Positions 1 to 10,237 of a stretch of 64,000 bases of DNA are shown here, piece after piece; position 1 is the stretch's first letter; each line of letters starts with the position of its first letter. The notes beneath the pieces are model-generated. The model did no database searches and was not told where the DNA came from. It saw only the letters and a list, made by a program, of their open reading frames with translations. Origin of the DNA: Indioceanicola profundi (GTDB lineage Bacteria > Pseudomonadota > Alphaproteobacteria > Azospirillales > Azospirillaceae); contig NZ_CP030126.1 in NCBI RefSeq assembly GCF_003568845.1, positions 186,001-250,000 on the forward strand, read 5' to 3'. The position numbers and the translations under genes were made by a program.

Positions 1-477
1 TTCCAGGCGGTGCAGATCGACGGGGAGCATTACTGGGACGGCGGCTATATGGGTAATCCCACCATCTACCCGCTGATCCATGACTGCACGGCGCGGGACA
101 TACTGGTGGTGCAGGTGACGCCGGTGGAGCGGCCCAGCGTGCCCACCACCCCGACCGCCATCGTGGACCGGGTCAACGAGATCAGCTTCAGCTCCAGCTA
201 TCTGCGGGAGCTGCGGTCGGTGGAGCTGATCAACCGCCTGATCGCGGAAGGGCGGCTGACGGCGGAGGAGGCCGGGATGAAGCCCGTCCACCTGCACCGG
301 ATCGAGGCGGAGGAGCGCATGGCCCGCCTCGGCGTCTCCTCCAAGCTCAACGCCGACTGGGGCTTCCTGACCGAGCTGCGCGATCTGGGCCGGGACTGCG
401 CCGCCAGATGGCTGGAGCAGCGGTACGATTCGGTCGGGACTGAAAGCAGCTACGAGGTCGGGCGCTTCTTCGTCTGA
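1..477 (+). CDS. Patatin-like phospholipase, DUF3734 type (5' truncated)
   Basis: C-terminal part of a patatin-family acyl hydrolase; the gene begins upstream of the window. The DGG motif near the start of the visible part (residues about 14-16) supplies the aspartate of the Ser-Asp catalytic dyad; the GxSxG nucleophile elbow is off the window. The segment after it (PLIHDCTARDILVVQV, then the NEISFSSSYLRELR stretch) matches the C-terminal DUF3734 region found in a bacterial patatin subfamily with a predicted role in lipid or polyhydroxyalkanoate granule metabolism. The substrate cannot be told from the sequence. The gene converges on the acyl-CoA dehydrogenase gene with only 27 bases between the stops. 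Confidence 0.85.
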   Translation, partial: FQAVQIDGEHYWDGGYMGNPTIYPLIHDCTARDILVVQVTPVERPSVPTTPTAIVDRVNEISFSSSYLRELRSVELINRLIAEGRLTAEEAGMKPVHLHRIEAEERMARLGVSSKLNADWGFLTELRDLGRDCAARWLEQRYDSVGTESSYEVGRFFV

Positions 478-504
478 AGCAGCGCCCGTCCCCTTACGGC
501 CGCC

Positions 505-2313
505 TCAGAGCCAGTCCGGATCGGTTTCCAGCGTGGTGCGGTCCATGCTGGCGACCAGGGCAGCCTGGGCCTCGATCTTCGGCAGTTCCCAGGCGTAGAA
601 GTAGCGGGCGGCGGCCAGCTTGCCCTGGTGGAAGGCGGCATCCCCGCGCCCCTCCGCGATCTGTGCCGCGGAGGTCAGGGCCAGCTTCAACCAGATCCAG
701 GCCATGACCGTGTGGCCGAACATCTCCAGATAGGCCACGGCGTTGGACAGGCTCTCCGCCACCCGGCCTTCCATGCGGGCCTTGGCGACGGCGCGGGTGG
801 TGGCATCCACAGTGCCGAGCGCCTTTGCCAGCGCGTCCGCGAAGCCGGCCAGCAGGGCGGCGTTGCTTCCGCCGGCCTCTCTCGCCTGGGCGATAGCGGC
901 CTGCATCTCCCGCGCCAACAGGGCCAGGGCGGCCCCCTCCTTCATGAACACCTTGCGGCCCAGCAGGTCGGCGGCCTGGATGCCGTAGGTGCCCTCATGG
1001 ATCGGGTTCAGGCGGTTGTCGCGGTAGTACTGCTCCACCGGATAGTCGCGGGTATAGCCATAGCCGCCCAGAATCTGGATGGCCCATTTGTTGGCCTCCA
1101 GGCAGTGCTCCGACGGCCAGGATTTGGCGATGGGCGTCAGGATGTCTAGCAGCAGCCCGACCTCCTCCCGCCGCTCCGCACTCTCCGCCGTGCGCTGCTC
1201 ATCCACCAGCCGGGCGCAGGCGAGGCAGAGGGCGAGGGCGCCCTCGCTTGCCGCCTTCTGCTGGAGCAGCATGCGGCGCACATCGGAGTGCTCGATGATC
1301 GGCACCATGGGGGCCGTGGGGTCCTTCGCCTCCGGCAGGCGGCCCTGCGGCCGGGTGCGGGCGTATTCGGCGGAGTAGCGGTAGCCGGCATAGCCCAGCG
1401 CGGCCGCCCCCAGCCCGACGCCGATCCGGGCCTCGTTCATCATATGGAACATGTAGGCCAGGCCGTGATGCTCCTTGCCCACCAGGAAGCCCTGGCAGCG
1501 CCCTTCCTCGCCGAAGGACAGGATGGTGCTGGTGGTGCCGCGATAGCCCATCTTGTGCAGCAGGCTGACCAGCCGGACGTCGTTGTCCTGACCAAGCCCG
1601 CCATCCTCGCCGACCCGGAAGCGGGGCACGATGAACAGGCTGATGCCCTTCACCCCGGCCGGCGCGCCCTTGATCTTGGCCAGCACCATGTGGACGATGT
1701 TCTCCGACAGCTCATGCTCGCCGCCGCTGATCCACTGCTTGGTGCCGGTGATGGAATAGCTGCCGTCCGGGTTCGGGGTGGCAGTGGTGCGGATGTCGGC
1801 CAGGCTCGATCCCGCCTGCGGCTCCGACAGCGCCATGGTGCCGAAGAAGCGGCCGGTTAGCATGTGGGCCAGATAGCGGGCCTTCTGCTCCTCGCTGCCG
1901 AACGCCTCGATCAGGTTGGCGGCCCCGATGGTCAGGAAGGGATAGGCGGAGGTTGCGATGTTCGCCGCCTGGAAATAGGTGAAGCAGGCCTGGACGATGG
2001 TCCAGGGAAGCTGCAGGCCGCCCCGCTCCTCATCGTGGTGGGCGGCCAGGAAGCCGGCCTCGGCGAAGGCGTCCACGGCGCGCTTCACCTCCGGCAGCAT
2101 CACGACCCTGCCATTCTCCACCCGCGGTTCGTTGGCGTCGGCGGCGTGGTAGTGGGGGGCGAACAGCTCGTCCGCCAGCTTGGCGGCGGTGTCCAGCATC
2201 TGCTCCACGGTGGAGCGGTCCACATGCTGGAAGCGCGGCTTCGCCAGCAACCCGTCCAAATCCAGGATGCCATCCAGCAGGTACGCGATCTCCCGCGTGT
2301 CCATCCGGCTCAT
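505..2313 (-). CDS. Acyl-CoA dehydrogenase with C-terminal extension (DmdC-like)
   Basis: 602-residue flavoprotein that should oxidise an acyl-CoA to the 2-enoyl-CoA and pass electrons to ETF. The N-terminal, middle (ALSEPQAGSSLADI, TGTKQWISGG) and C-terminal acyl-CoA dehydrogenase domains are present, followed by the extra C-terminal helical domain of the long (about 600 aa) subfamily that includes 3-methylmercaptopropionyl-CoA dehydrogenase. The glutamate in NPIHEGTYG is the predicted catalytic base. I place the start at ATG 2313 behind a purine-rich GGAGACAAGAAG; the frame is open further upstream only because it runs through a palindromic repeat. Substrate chain length is not deducible. 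It reads in the same direction as the upstream ABC exporter gene, but about 200 bases with a repeat pair separate them. Confidence 0.9.
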   Translation of the reverse strand: MSRMDTREIAYLLDGILDLDGLLAKPRFQHVDRSTVEQMLDTAAKLADELFAPHYHAADANEPRVENGRVVMLPEVKRAVDAFAEAGFLAAHHDEERGGLQLPWTIVQACFTYFQAANIATSAYPFLTIGAANLIEAFGSEEQKARYLAHMLTGRFFGTMALSEPQAGSSLADIRTTATPNPDGSYSITGTKQWISGGEHELSENIVHMVLAKIKGAPAGVKGISLFIVPRFRVGEDGGLGQDNDVRLVSLLHKMGYRGTTSTILSFGEEGRCQGFLVGKEHHGLAYMFHMMNEARIGVGLGAAALGYAGYRYSAEYARTRPQGRLPEAKDPTAPMVPIIEHSDVRRMLLQQKAASEGALALCLACARLVDEQRTAESAERREEVGLLLDILTPIAKSWPSEHCLEANKWAIQILGGYGYTRDYPVEQYYRDNRLNPIHEGTYGIQAADLLGRKVFMKEGAALALLAREMQAAIAQAREAGGSNAALLAGFADALAKALGTVDATTRAVAKARMEGRVAESLSNAVAYLEMFGHTVMAWIWLKLALTSAAQIAEGRGDAAFHQGKLAAARYFYAWELPKIEAQAALVASMDRTTLETDPDWL

Positions 2314-2411
2314 TCTTCTTGTCTCCAGGCGTTTCTCCCTGGCCTGGAGACTAAAAGAAACCCGAGGGCCGCGTCGAGCGGGCGCCGCTCCGGTGCCCCC
2401 CCACCCTCTCT

Positions 2412-2494
2412 CCGTCACCCCGGCGGAAGCCGGGGCCCAGAGGCCACAAGCACCGCCCTCGGGATTCCTGGGTCCGGCTTGCGCCGGGATGACG
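2412..2494. repeat. Inverted pair of REP-like palindromic elements
   Basis: Two copies in opposite orientation of a short palindromic element: GTCACCCCGGCGGAAGCCGG at 2414 and, inverted, CCTGGGTCCGGCTTGCGCCG at 2467. Each forms a CCGGC/GCCGG hairpin and the two can pair with each other. The same element recurs at 14455-14557 and, degenerate, near 40976. Translation of such elements gives the familiar VIPAQAG / PASAGVT spurious peptides. Confidence 0.8.
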
Positions 2495-2519
2495 GGGAAT
2501 TGAGGGTGGTGCCGGGGGC

Positions 2520-4376
<1,857 letters not shown>

Positions 4377-4480
4377 GGGATTACCTTCTGGGATCGGCGG
4401 GCTGGGGTGCTTGGCATCGTCCTAACCGCTCCCCCGCCCGAGGGCAACAGTTCTGCCGGGTGCGCATGCGCGTCACATGG

Positions 4481-4509
4481 TTGCAACCCGGCCCCGGTTT
4501 GAGTATATA
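4481..4509 (+). promoter_or_regulatory. Predicted sigma-70 promoter of rpmE
   Basis: TTGCAA at 4481-4486, a 17-base spacer and TATATA at 4504-4509, ending 29 bases before the rpmE start codon. Spacing is ideal and the -10 box is a good match to TATAAT. The leader is short and unstructured. Found by inspection only. Confidence 0.6.
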
Positions 4510-4538
4510 GCCGCCTTCTTTTTGCAGGACCGCCGACC

Positions 4539-4760
4539 ATGAAGACCGACATCCATCCCGATTATCATGAGATCACCGTCGTCATGACCGACGGGACCTC
4601 CTTCCAGACCCGCTCCACCATGGGCAAGGCCGGCGACACGCTGCGCCTGGACATCGATCCGAAGTCCCACCCGGCCTGGACGGGCGTGCAGAAGCTGCTC
4701 GACACCGGCGGGCAGGTCGCGAAGTTCAACAAGCGCTTCTCCGGCTTCGGCATTAAGTAA
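4539..4760 (+). CDS. rpmE: 50S ribosomal protein bL31
   Basis: 73-residue large-subunit ribosomal protein. The N-terminal KTDIHPDYH and the C-terminal [10 protein letters not shown] are typical of bL31. It is the form without zinc-ribbon cysteines (there is no Cys in the protein), as usual in alphaproteobacteria, so it would not act as a zinc reservoir. It is monocistronic: its own promoter lies at 4481-4509 and a terminator follows directly at 4789. Confidence 0.97.
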   Translation: MKTDIHPDYHEITVVMTDGTSFQTRSTMGKAGDTLRLDIDPKSHPAWTGVQKLLDTGGQVAKFNKRFSGFGIK

Positions 4761-4788
4761 GCCGACTTCCAGAGCACGCTTGGACGTG

Positions 4789-4823
4789 AAAGGGCGCCGC
4801 GGCAATCGCGGGCGCCCTTTTCG
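4789..4823 (+). terminator. Intrinsic terminator of rpmE
   Basis: Arms AAAGGGCGCC (4789-4798) and GGCGCCCTTT (4811-4820) form ten perfect pairs, extended by GCG/CGC inside, and end in TTTT. It lies 28 bases after the rpmE stop and also sits between the convergent rpmE and rcdA genes. Confidence 0.8.
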
Positions 4824-4882
4824 CGTTTGCGCCGTGCTGATGGAAAAGGAAGCGATGACGCTCGGCCGCTATAGGCGGTCCT

Positions 4883-5284
4883 TCAGGCGACGGCCTTGCG
4901 CACCATCTCGCCCAGTCGATCCACGCGCATGTATAGGCTGTGGCTGCGTGCCAGCAGGGAGCGGAGGCCGCTCGGCAGATCCTCATTGTCGGAGCCCGAT
5001 TCATCGGTGCAGACGGGCCCGCCGGACAGGGCGAACTCCTCCGACGCGGCCTGCTCCGCCGACATCTCGCCCGCATGCGCGGCGCGTTGCGCCAGCAACC
5101 ACGCCATCACCTGGGTCAGGCGGCTGGTGACCCGCATGCTCTCATAGCTGACCTGGAGGCGCAGCGCCGGCGGCAGGGACCGCTGGTCGATAGGCTCCTG
5201 ATAGGCGATGTAGTTGCGGGTTTCCACCAGCAGCGACATGGCTTCATCATAGGTCCTGTTGAAGAACGCTGTCGGTCCGTTCAC
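4883..5284 (-). CDS. rcdA: DUF1465 protein, RcdA-type CtrA-degradation adaptor
   Basis: 133 residues, all-helical DUF1465 family. In Caulobacter RcdA is a ClpXP adaptor that helps deliver the cell-cycle regulator CtrA and other clients for proteolysis at the cell pole. The hallmark region FFNRTYDEAMSLLVETRNY, the SYESMRVTSRLTQVMAWLL helix and the short acidic C-terminal part are all present. The start is GTG 5284 with GGGAGAGG six bases upstream; the downstream ATG at 5239 would remove the conserved first helix. Its place beside rpmE is conserved. In Rhodospirillales CtrA mainly governs motility and chemotaxis, so that is the likelier context here (inference). Confidence 0.88.
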   Translation of the reverse strand: MNGPTAFFNRTYDEAMSLLVETRNYIAYQEPIDQRSLPPALRLQVSYESMRVTSRLTQVMAWLLAQRAAHAGEMSAEQAASEEFALSGGPVCTDESGSDNEDLPSGLRSLLARSHSLYMRVDRLGEMVRKAVA

Positions 5285-5440
5285 CGCCCGCCTCTCCCGG
5301 GCATCGGCCCGTGCTTAGCTACAACTGTAGAGGTTAACCGCAGAGCGGTGCAATGGCTCCCGGACCATCAGGGGAGTCGCCGGCTGCGCGGAAATTCCCA
5401 CTTTCCGCGGCTCCTTTCGCGCGCCGTGCCGAACGGTGTC

Positions 5441-5592
5441 CCCCATGTTGGAGACCCTCTTGACGGTGTGGCGGGGCATTCCTACCTCATCAATCACGGC
5501 GGGACGCCCTGATGGGGTTCTGGCCGTACACCAGGGGCCGGCCGGATGCCGGCGGCCCCGCGACGACGTATCGCTCAAGGAGGATACATATG
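5441..5592 (+). promoter_or_regulatory. Heat-shock -10 element and ROSE-type RNA thermometer leader of hsp20
   Basis: CCCCATGT at 5441-5448 equals the sigma-32 -10 consensus CCCCATNT, although no good CTTGAA box is seen at the right distance. The leader then folds into three hairpins: 5485-5517 (CCTCATCA/TGATGGGG), 5534-5559 (GGGGCC..GCCGG/CCGGC..GGCCCC) and 5568-5587. In the last one GTATC pairs with GATAC and CTC with GAG, leaving one unpaired G, so the Shine-Dalgarno AAGGAGG is buried opposite UCGCU. U(U/C)GCU opposite the SD, with a bulged G, is the signature of ROSE thermometers, known before small heat-shock genes. Melting at high temperature would free the SD. Confidence 0.7.
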
Positions 5593-6066
5593 CGTAGCTA
5601 TGACCTGTCGCCCCTGTTCCGTTCCACCGTCGGCTTCGACCGCATGACCCGCCTGCTCGAGGCGGCGCTGAACGCCGATGAGGCCGGAACCAGCTATCCC
5701 CCGTACAATATCGAGAAGCTGGGCGACGACCAGTACCGGATCACCATGGCCGTGGCGGGCTTCCGCCAGGAGGACCTGGAGATCACGGCTCACCCCAACC
5801 TGCTGGTGATCCAGGGCAAGTCCGCCGATAAGGAAGGCGGCACCTTCCTGCACCGCGGCATCGCCGGCCGGGCCTTTGAGCGCCGCTTCCAGCTTGCCGA
5901 CCATATCCGCGTGGTGAATGCCGCGCTGGAGAACGGTCTGCTGCATGTCGAACTGGTGCGCGAGGTGCCGGAGACGCTGAAGCCCCGGACCATCCAGATC
6001 CAGCCGGCTGCGGCCGCCAAGGCGATCGAGGCCAATACCGGCGTCGAGCAGAAGGCTGCGGCCTGA
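5590..6066 (+). CDS. Small heat-shock protein, Hsp20/IbpA family
   Basis: 158-residue alpha-crystallin-type chaperone of the class A (IbpA-like) group, which holds unfolded proteins for refolding by DnaK/ClpB in the cytoplasm. It has the N-terminal SYDLSPLFRSTVGFDRM, a PPYNIEKLGDDQYRITMAVAG strand region, the FLHRGIAGRAFERRFQLAD loop-strand and the ENGLLHVEL box; the C-terminal I-x-I is TIQIQ. ATG 5590 is preceded by a very strong AAGGAGG that is predicted to be masked in a ROSE hairpin at normal temperature. It is monocistronic, with a terminator at 6210. Confidence 0.93.
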   Translation: MRSYDLSPLFRSTVGFDRMTRLLEAALNADEAGTSYPPYNIEKLGDDQYRITMAVAGFRQEDLEITAHPNLLVIQGKSADKEGGTFLHRGIAGRAFERRFQLADHIRVVNAALENGLLHVELVREVPETLKPRTIQIQPAAAAKAIEANTGVEQKAAA

Positions 6067-6209
6067 TGCCAGCAGGGTGCTGCGTCACGCGACGGCGCAG
6101 CACCGGCTTTACCGGGCCGGCGGGTCCGTCTCTGGAACCCCGGCCCACCTGACTGAGTATGTTGAAGTCTCCCCCATGGAATGGGGTCCGGAACGGGCCC
6201 GAATTAAAA

Positions 6210-6241
6210 GGGCCGCGGTCGATGCCGCGGCCCCATTTTTT
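6210..6241 (+). terminator. Intrinsic terminator after hsp20 (possibly bidirectional)
   Basis: Nine perfect pairs, GGGCCGCGG (6210-6218) with CCGCGGCCC (6225-6233), loop of six, then CATTTTTTT. The left flank AATTAAAA gives a shorter T-run on the minus strand, so it may also stop transcripts of the converging sigma-factor gene. It lies about 145 bases after the hsp20 stop. Confidence 0.8.
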
Positions 6242-6345
6242 TGATTTGCCCCGCCCGTTCAACTCGTACTTACGGGCGTAACGGTATGCAACGGGTGCAC
6301 GTCAGTCAAGCCGTATTAACAAGGTGTTGATGATTGCCGCCGTCA

Positions 6346-6849
6346 TCATGCCCCAACCGTCTCCTCCTCGGGAGTCAAGCGACGGCGCAGGGTGTCGCGG
6401 GCGCGGGACACGCGGGACATGACGGTGCCGGGCGGCACATCGACGACACGCGCGACCTCTTCATATTTCAGGCCGGCGATGGCGACCAGCAGCACCACCC
6501 GACGCTGATCCTTGGGCAGGGCGGCCAGCCCGCGCACCACATCCCGCAGCAGGACCCGGTCGTCCTGGGTGGAAGGGTATCCCAGCTTGTGCTTGAGGCT
6601 GTCCACGTCGACAGGGTCGGGACGCGCCACGCGCCGCCGCACCTCGTTGGCATGGACATTGTGCATGATGGTCAGAAGCCAGGACCGCAGATTCGTTCCC
6701 GGCTCGAACAGGTCCCGCCGGGACAGCGCCCGTACCAGGCTGTCCTGCACCAGATCGTCGGCCTCATCCATTCGATCGCGCACCAGCCGAAGCGCATATC
6801 GCCTGAGTGGTCCGATGTGTTCCGTGATCTCCCCGCCGAACCCGGCCAC
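6346..6849 (-). CDS. ECF-type RNA polymerase sigma factor
   Basis: About 167 residues with sigma region 2 (RYALRLVRDRMDEADDLVQDSLVRAL ... LRSWLLTIMHNVHANEVRRR) and region 4 helix-turn-helix (LPKDQRRVVLLVAIAGLKYEEVARVVDVPPGTVMSRVSRARDTLRRRL), and no region 3 or 1.1: a typical group IV sigma factor. I choose GTG 6849, preceded by a GGGGGG tract six bases away and giving a normal ECF length. The frame stays open to 7053, which would add a Cys-rich N-terminus with no family support. No anti-sigma gene or phyR/nepR lies nearby, so partner and stimulus are unknown. Confidence 0.85.
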   Translation of the reverse strand: MAGFGGEITEHIGPLRRYALRLVRDRMDEADDLVQDSLVRALSRRDLFEPGTNLRSWLLTIMHNVHANEVRRRVARPDPVDVDSLKHKLGYPSTQDDRVLLRDVVRGLAALPKDQRRVVLLVAIAGLKYEEVARVVDVPPGTVMSRVSRARDTLRRRLTPEEETVGA

Positions 6850-7123
6850 GCGTAACCCCCCGTCATTCCGTTTTCGAAACAACGCACGGATTGCCTCTTG
6901 GTTGCCTGCGGGAATGGCAAAAGCGCAGGAGGCGCAACACCCATAGGGATAGGGCGGACTCCCTTTCGCGCGCCGGACTCTGCGGTCGGCGGGTCTATCC
7001 ATACGTGGATATGACAAGGCATGCCGGGAGCCGGAAAACACAGCATGAAGCAAATTTCAGACGGCTGTTCCGTGATGTCCTGTCGCGCGTTATCGAGTTC
7101 CCTTGTCGGTTGGGAGCGTGGCC

Positions 7124-8239
7124 ATGAACCGTGGCCTTTCGGTCTATATGAACATCCTCCGCGGTCTGGCCGCGGTTGCCGTCGTCCTGTCCCATGTCGA
7201 TTATCGGGGGATCGGCGGTCATGCCTTCGAATGGTTCCGGACGTCGGGTCTGGGGCATCAGGCGGTGATGGTGTTCTTCGTCCTGTCCGGCTACGTCATC
7301 GCGCATTCCGCCGAACGGACCCGGACCTTCTACGAATATGCGACGGCGCGCATCGCCCGGATGTACTCGGTGGTCATCCCGGTGATCCTGATCACCCCGC
7401 TGCTGTATCTGATCGGCCGCGCCATCGACCTGGGCGCATATGCCCAGACGCCGGGCTTCTACAGCGCGCCGCATTTCGTGACCGCCCTGCACACGCTGTT
7501 CTTCACGTCCGAATTCGGCTTCGACAGCTACCGCTACTTCGGCAATATCCCGCTCTGGTCGCTGAGCTACGAGGTCGCCTACTACGCCCTGTTCGGCCTC
7601 GCCTTCTATCTGCGGGGCTATGTCAGACTGATCGGTCTGGCGGTGCTGTCGCTGGCCATCGGCCCGAAGATTCTGCTCCTGATGCCGATCTGGCTGCTCG
7701 GCGTGCTGCTCTACCGCTATCGGGACAGGCTCGTGGTGAGCCGGGTCGTGGGGGCGGCCCTGGTGGCGGCCAGCTTCGTCCTTTACGCCGTCTATGCGCT
7801 GATCCACACGCCCGTGGACGAGGCCGGATTCCGCTTCTGGCAGGCGGCCGGCATCAACCCCCACGGAACGCTGGGCTGGAGCAAGTACTTCCTGACCGAC
7901 TATCTGCTTGGCATCATCGTCGCCTTGAACATCATCGGCGCGCAGAGTTGCTTGAGCGGCGGGTTCGCCTGGCCGGCCCGCATCTGCTCCGTCTCAGACT
8001 GGCTGGCGGACCGGAGCTTCTCGCTCTACGTCTTCCATGTGCCGTTCCTGTATCTGTGCGCGGCGATGCTGGGCGCCTACCGGGCGACGCCCATGGGCGG
8101 GGCGATCATGCTGGGAGTCAGCATGGTCGCCTGCTTCGCCCTTGCGCCCGTCACCGACCTGCGGAAGCGGGAATGGCTGGCGCTGGTCCGGTCCCTGACC
8201 TCGCCGCTCCAAAGCCGTGCCGGCATGTCCGCCGGGTGA
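7124..8239 (+). CDS. Acyltransferase family 3 membrane protein (OafA/NodX-like)
   Basis: 371-residue integral membrane acyltransferase (about ten helices). Family signs are the N-terminal NILRGLAAVAVVLSHV (R-x10-H pattern), MVFFVLSGYVIA and the ARIARMYSVVIPVILI helix. Members O-acylate exopolysaccharide, lipopolysaccharide or other envelope sugars using cytoplasmic acyl-CoA. ATG 7124 follows TTGGGAG at seven bases; an upstream TTG at 7103 is possible. The gene stands alone, so the acceptor is unknown. A second member of the family lies at 19950. Confidence 0.88.
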   Translation: MNRGLSVYMNILRGLAAVAVVLSHVDYRGIGGHAFEWFRTSGLGHQAVMVFFVLSGYVIAHSAERTRTFYEYATARIARMYSVVIPVILITPLLYLIGRAIDLGAYAQTPGFYSAPHFVTALHTLFFTSEFGFDSYRYFGNIPLWSLSYEVAYYALFGLAFYLRGYVRLIGLAVLSLAIGPKILLLMPIWLLGVLLYRYRDRLVVSRVVGAALVAASFVLYAVYALIHTPVDEAGFRFWQAAGINPHGTLGWSKYFLTDYLLGIIVALNIIGAQSCLSGGFAWPARICSVSDWLADRSFSLYVFHVPFLYLCAAMLGAYRATPMGGAIMLGVSMVACFALAPVTDLRKREWLALVRSLTSPLQSRAGMSAG

Positions 8240-8254
8240 CGGATGCCGGCTGGC

Positions 8255-10165
8255 CTAACCGGCTGGCCGCTCCTTGGCGTAGCCCAGGCTGCGCAGGGCC
8301 TGCCCGATCTCATCCAGGATGGCGGGATCGTCGATGGTGGCGGGCATTTTCCAGCTTTCCGCATCGGCGATCTTCTGCATGGTGCTGCGCAGGATCTTGC
8401 CCGACCGGGTCTTGGGCAGCCGGTCCACCACCACGGCCTGCTTGAAGGCGGCAACAGGTCCGATCTCGTCGCGGACCAGCTTCACCACCTCCTTCACGAT
8501 CTGCTCATGCGGCTTCTCCACCCCGGCCTTCAACACCAGGAATCCCAGCGGCACCTGTCCCTTCAGCTCATCCGCGACGCCGACCACGGCGCATTCAGCC
8601 ACGTCCGGATGGCTGGCCAGCACCTCCTCCATCCCGCCGGTGGACAGGCGGTGGCCGGCGACGTTGATGATGTCGTCGGTCCGGGCCATGACATAGACAT
8701 AGCCGTCATCGTCGATGAAGCCGGCGTCGGCCGAGTTGTAGTAGCCGGGAAACTCCGACAGGTAGCTCTTCCGGTACCGCTCCTCCGCGTTCCACAAAGT
8801 GGGCAGGGCACCCGGCGGCATCGGCAGCTTGCAGACGATGGAGCCGATGTCCCCCCGCTTCATCTCATGCCCGTCCGCGCCCAGGACGCGGACATCCCAG
8901 CCCGGCAGCGGCTTGCAGGTGGAGCCGTACTTGACCGGGAACAGCTCCAGCCCCAGCGGATTGCCGGTGATGGGCCAGCCGGTCTCCGTCTGCCACCAGT
9001 GATCGATGACGGGCACCTTCAGGTTCTGCTCCGCCCATTTCACCGTGTCGGGGTCCGACCGTTCGCCGGCCAGGAACAGGGCGCGGAACTTGGAGAGGTC
9101 GTAGTTCTTCAGCAGTTCCGCCCGCGGATCGTCGCGCTTGATGGCGCGGAAGGCGGTGGGGGCGGTGAAGAAGGTGCAGACGCCATGCTCCTGGATCACT
9201 CGCCAGAAGGCGCCGGCATCGGGCGTACCCACCGGCTTGCCCTCATACAGGACGGTGGTGCAGCCCTGGAGCAAGGGGGCGTAGACGATGTAGCTGTGAC
9301 CCACCACCCAGCCCACGTCGCTGGCGGCCCAGAACACCTCTCCCGGCTTGACGCCGTAGAAATGCTCCATCGACCATTTCAGCGCCACGGCATGGCCGCC
9401 ATTGTCGCGCACGACGCCCTTGGGCTGCCCCGTCGTGCCGGAGGTGTAGAGGATATAGAGCGGGTCCGTAGCCTGGACCGGCACGCATTCCGCCGGCTCC
9501 GCCTTCGCCATCTCCTCATCCCAGTCCAGGTCCCGGCCGGGGGTGAGGGCGGCCTCCGCCTGCGGGCGCTTCAGGACGATGCAGCGCTCCGGCTTGTGGG
9601 CGGCCTGCTGGATCGCCTGGTCCAGCATCGGCTTGTAGACCACCACGCGCCCCGGCTCGATCCCGCAGGAGGCGGAGACGATGACCTTGGGCTTCGAATC
9701 ATTAATGCGGGTCGCCAGCTCGTGCGGGGCGAAGCCGCCGAACACCACGGAATGGACGGCGCCGATGCGGGCGCAGGCCAGCATGGCCACCACCGCCTCC
9801 GGCACCATGGGCATGTAGAGGATGACGCGGTCGCCCTTCTCCACCCCCTGCGCCCGCAGCACGCCGGCGAAGCGGGCGGTCTGGTCCTGGAGTTCGGCGA
9901 AGCTGACGCTGCGCTTCGAGCCGGTGAGGGGGCTGTCATAGATGATGGCGGCCTGATCGGCACGGCCCTCTGCCACATGCCGGTCGACGGCGTTGTGGCA
10001 GGTGTTCATCTCCCCGCCCACGAACCAGCGATAGAGGGGGGCGTTCGACTCGTCCAGCACCTTGTCCCAGCGCCGGCTCCACTCGATCTGCTCCGCGGCT
10101 TCGGCCCAGAACCCCTCCGGGTCCTCCAGCGACCGGCGGTGCATCTCCTCATAGCGGCCCGTCAT
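8255..10165 (-). CDS. prpE: Propionyl-CoA synthetase
   Basis: 636-residue AMP-forming acyl-CoA ligase that activates propionate (via propionyl-AMP) to propionyl-CoA. It matches PrpE rather than Acs: N-terminal SLEDPEGFWAEAAEQIEW, CHNAVDRH and YMPMVPEAVVAMLACARIGA, P-loop YTSGTTGQPKG, DVGWVVGHSYIVYAPLL, and the C-terminal PKTRSGKILR with the catalytic, normally acetylatable lysine. ATG 10165 has GGAGGA eight bases upstream. No prpBCD genes are near, so propionyl-CoA may go to the methylmalonyl-CoA route or to polyhydroxyalkanoate (inference). A palindrome at 10238 may be its operator. Confidence 0.92.
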   Translation of the reverse strand: MTGRYEEMHRRSLEDPEGFWAEAAEQIEWSRRWDKVLDESNAPLYRWFVGGEMNTCHNAVDRHVAEGRADQAAIIYDSPLTGSKRSVSFAELQDQTARFAGVLRAQGVEKGDRVILYMPMVPEAVVAMLACARIGAVHSVVFGGFAPHELATRINDSKPKVIVSASCGIEPGRVVVYKPMLDQAIQQAAHKPERCIVLKRPQAEAALTPGRDLDWDEEMAKAEPAECVPVQATDPLYILYTSGTTGQPKGVVRDNGGHAVALKWSMEHFYGVKPGEVFWAASDVGWVVGHSYIVYAPLLQGCTTVLYEGKPVGTPDAGAFWRVIQEHGVCTFFTAPTAFRAIKRDDPRAELLKNYDLSKFRALFLAGERSDPDTVKWAEQNLKVPVIDHWWQTETGWPITGNPLGLELFPVKYGSTCKPLPGWDVRVLGADGHEMKRGDIGSIVCKLPMPPGALPTLWNAEERYRKSYLSEFPGYYNSADAGFIDDDGYVYVMARTDDIINVAGHRLSTGGMEEVLASHPDVAECAVVGVADELKGQVPLGFLVLKAGVEKPHEQIVKEVVKLVRDEIGPVAAFKQAVVVDRLPKTRSGKILRSTMQKIADAESWKMPATIDDPAILDEIGQALRSLGYAKERPAG

Positions 10166-10237
10166 GGCGCGAATCCTCCTGCCCTTATTGTTGCTTTCTT
10201 TCCCGGAACTTACTGCCCGAAGTAAGGTCCATCCCGC

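Noticed and set aside
5459-5490. CTTGAC ... CCTCAT as a sigma-32 promoter of hsp20
   Set aside because: The gap of 20 bases is too long, and it would start RNA inside the first ROSE hairpin; CCCCATGT at 5441 fits better.
8243-10225. 660-codon plus-strand ORF opposite prpE
   Set aside because: Shadow of prpE; no recognisable domain and no ribosome site.
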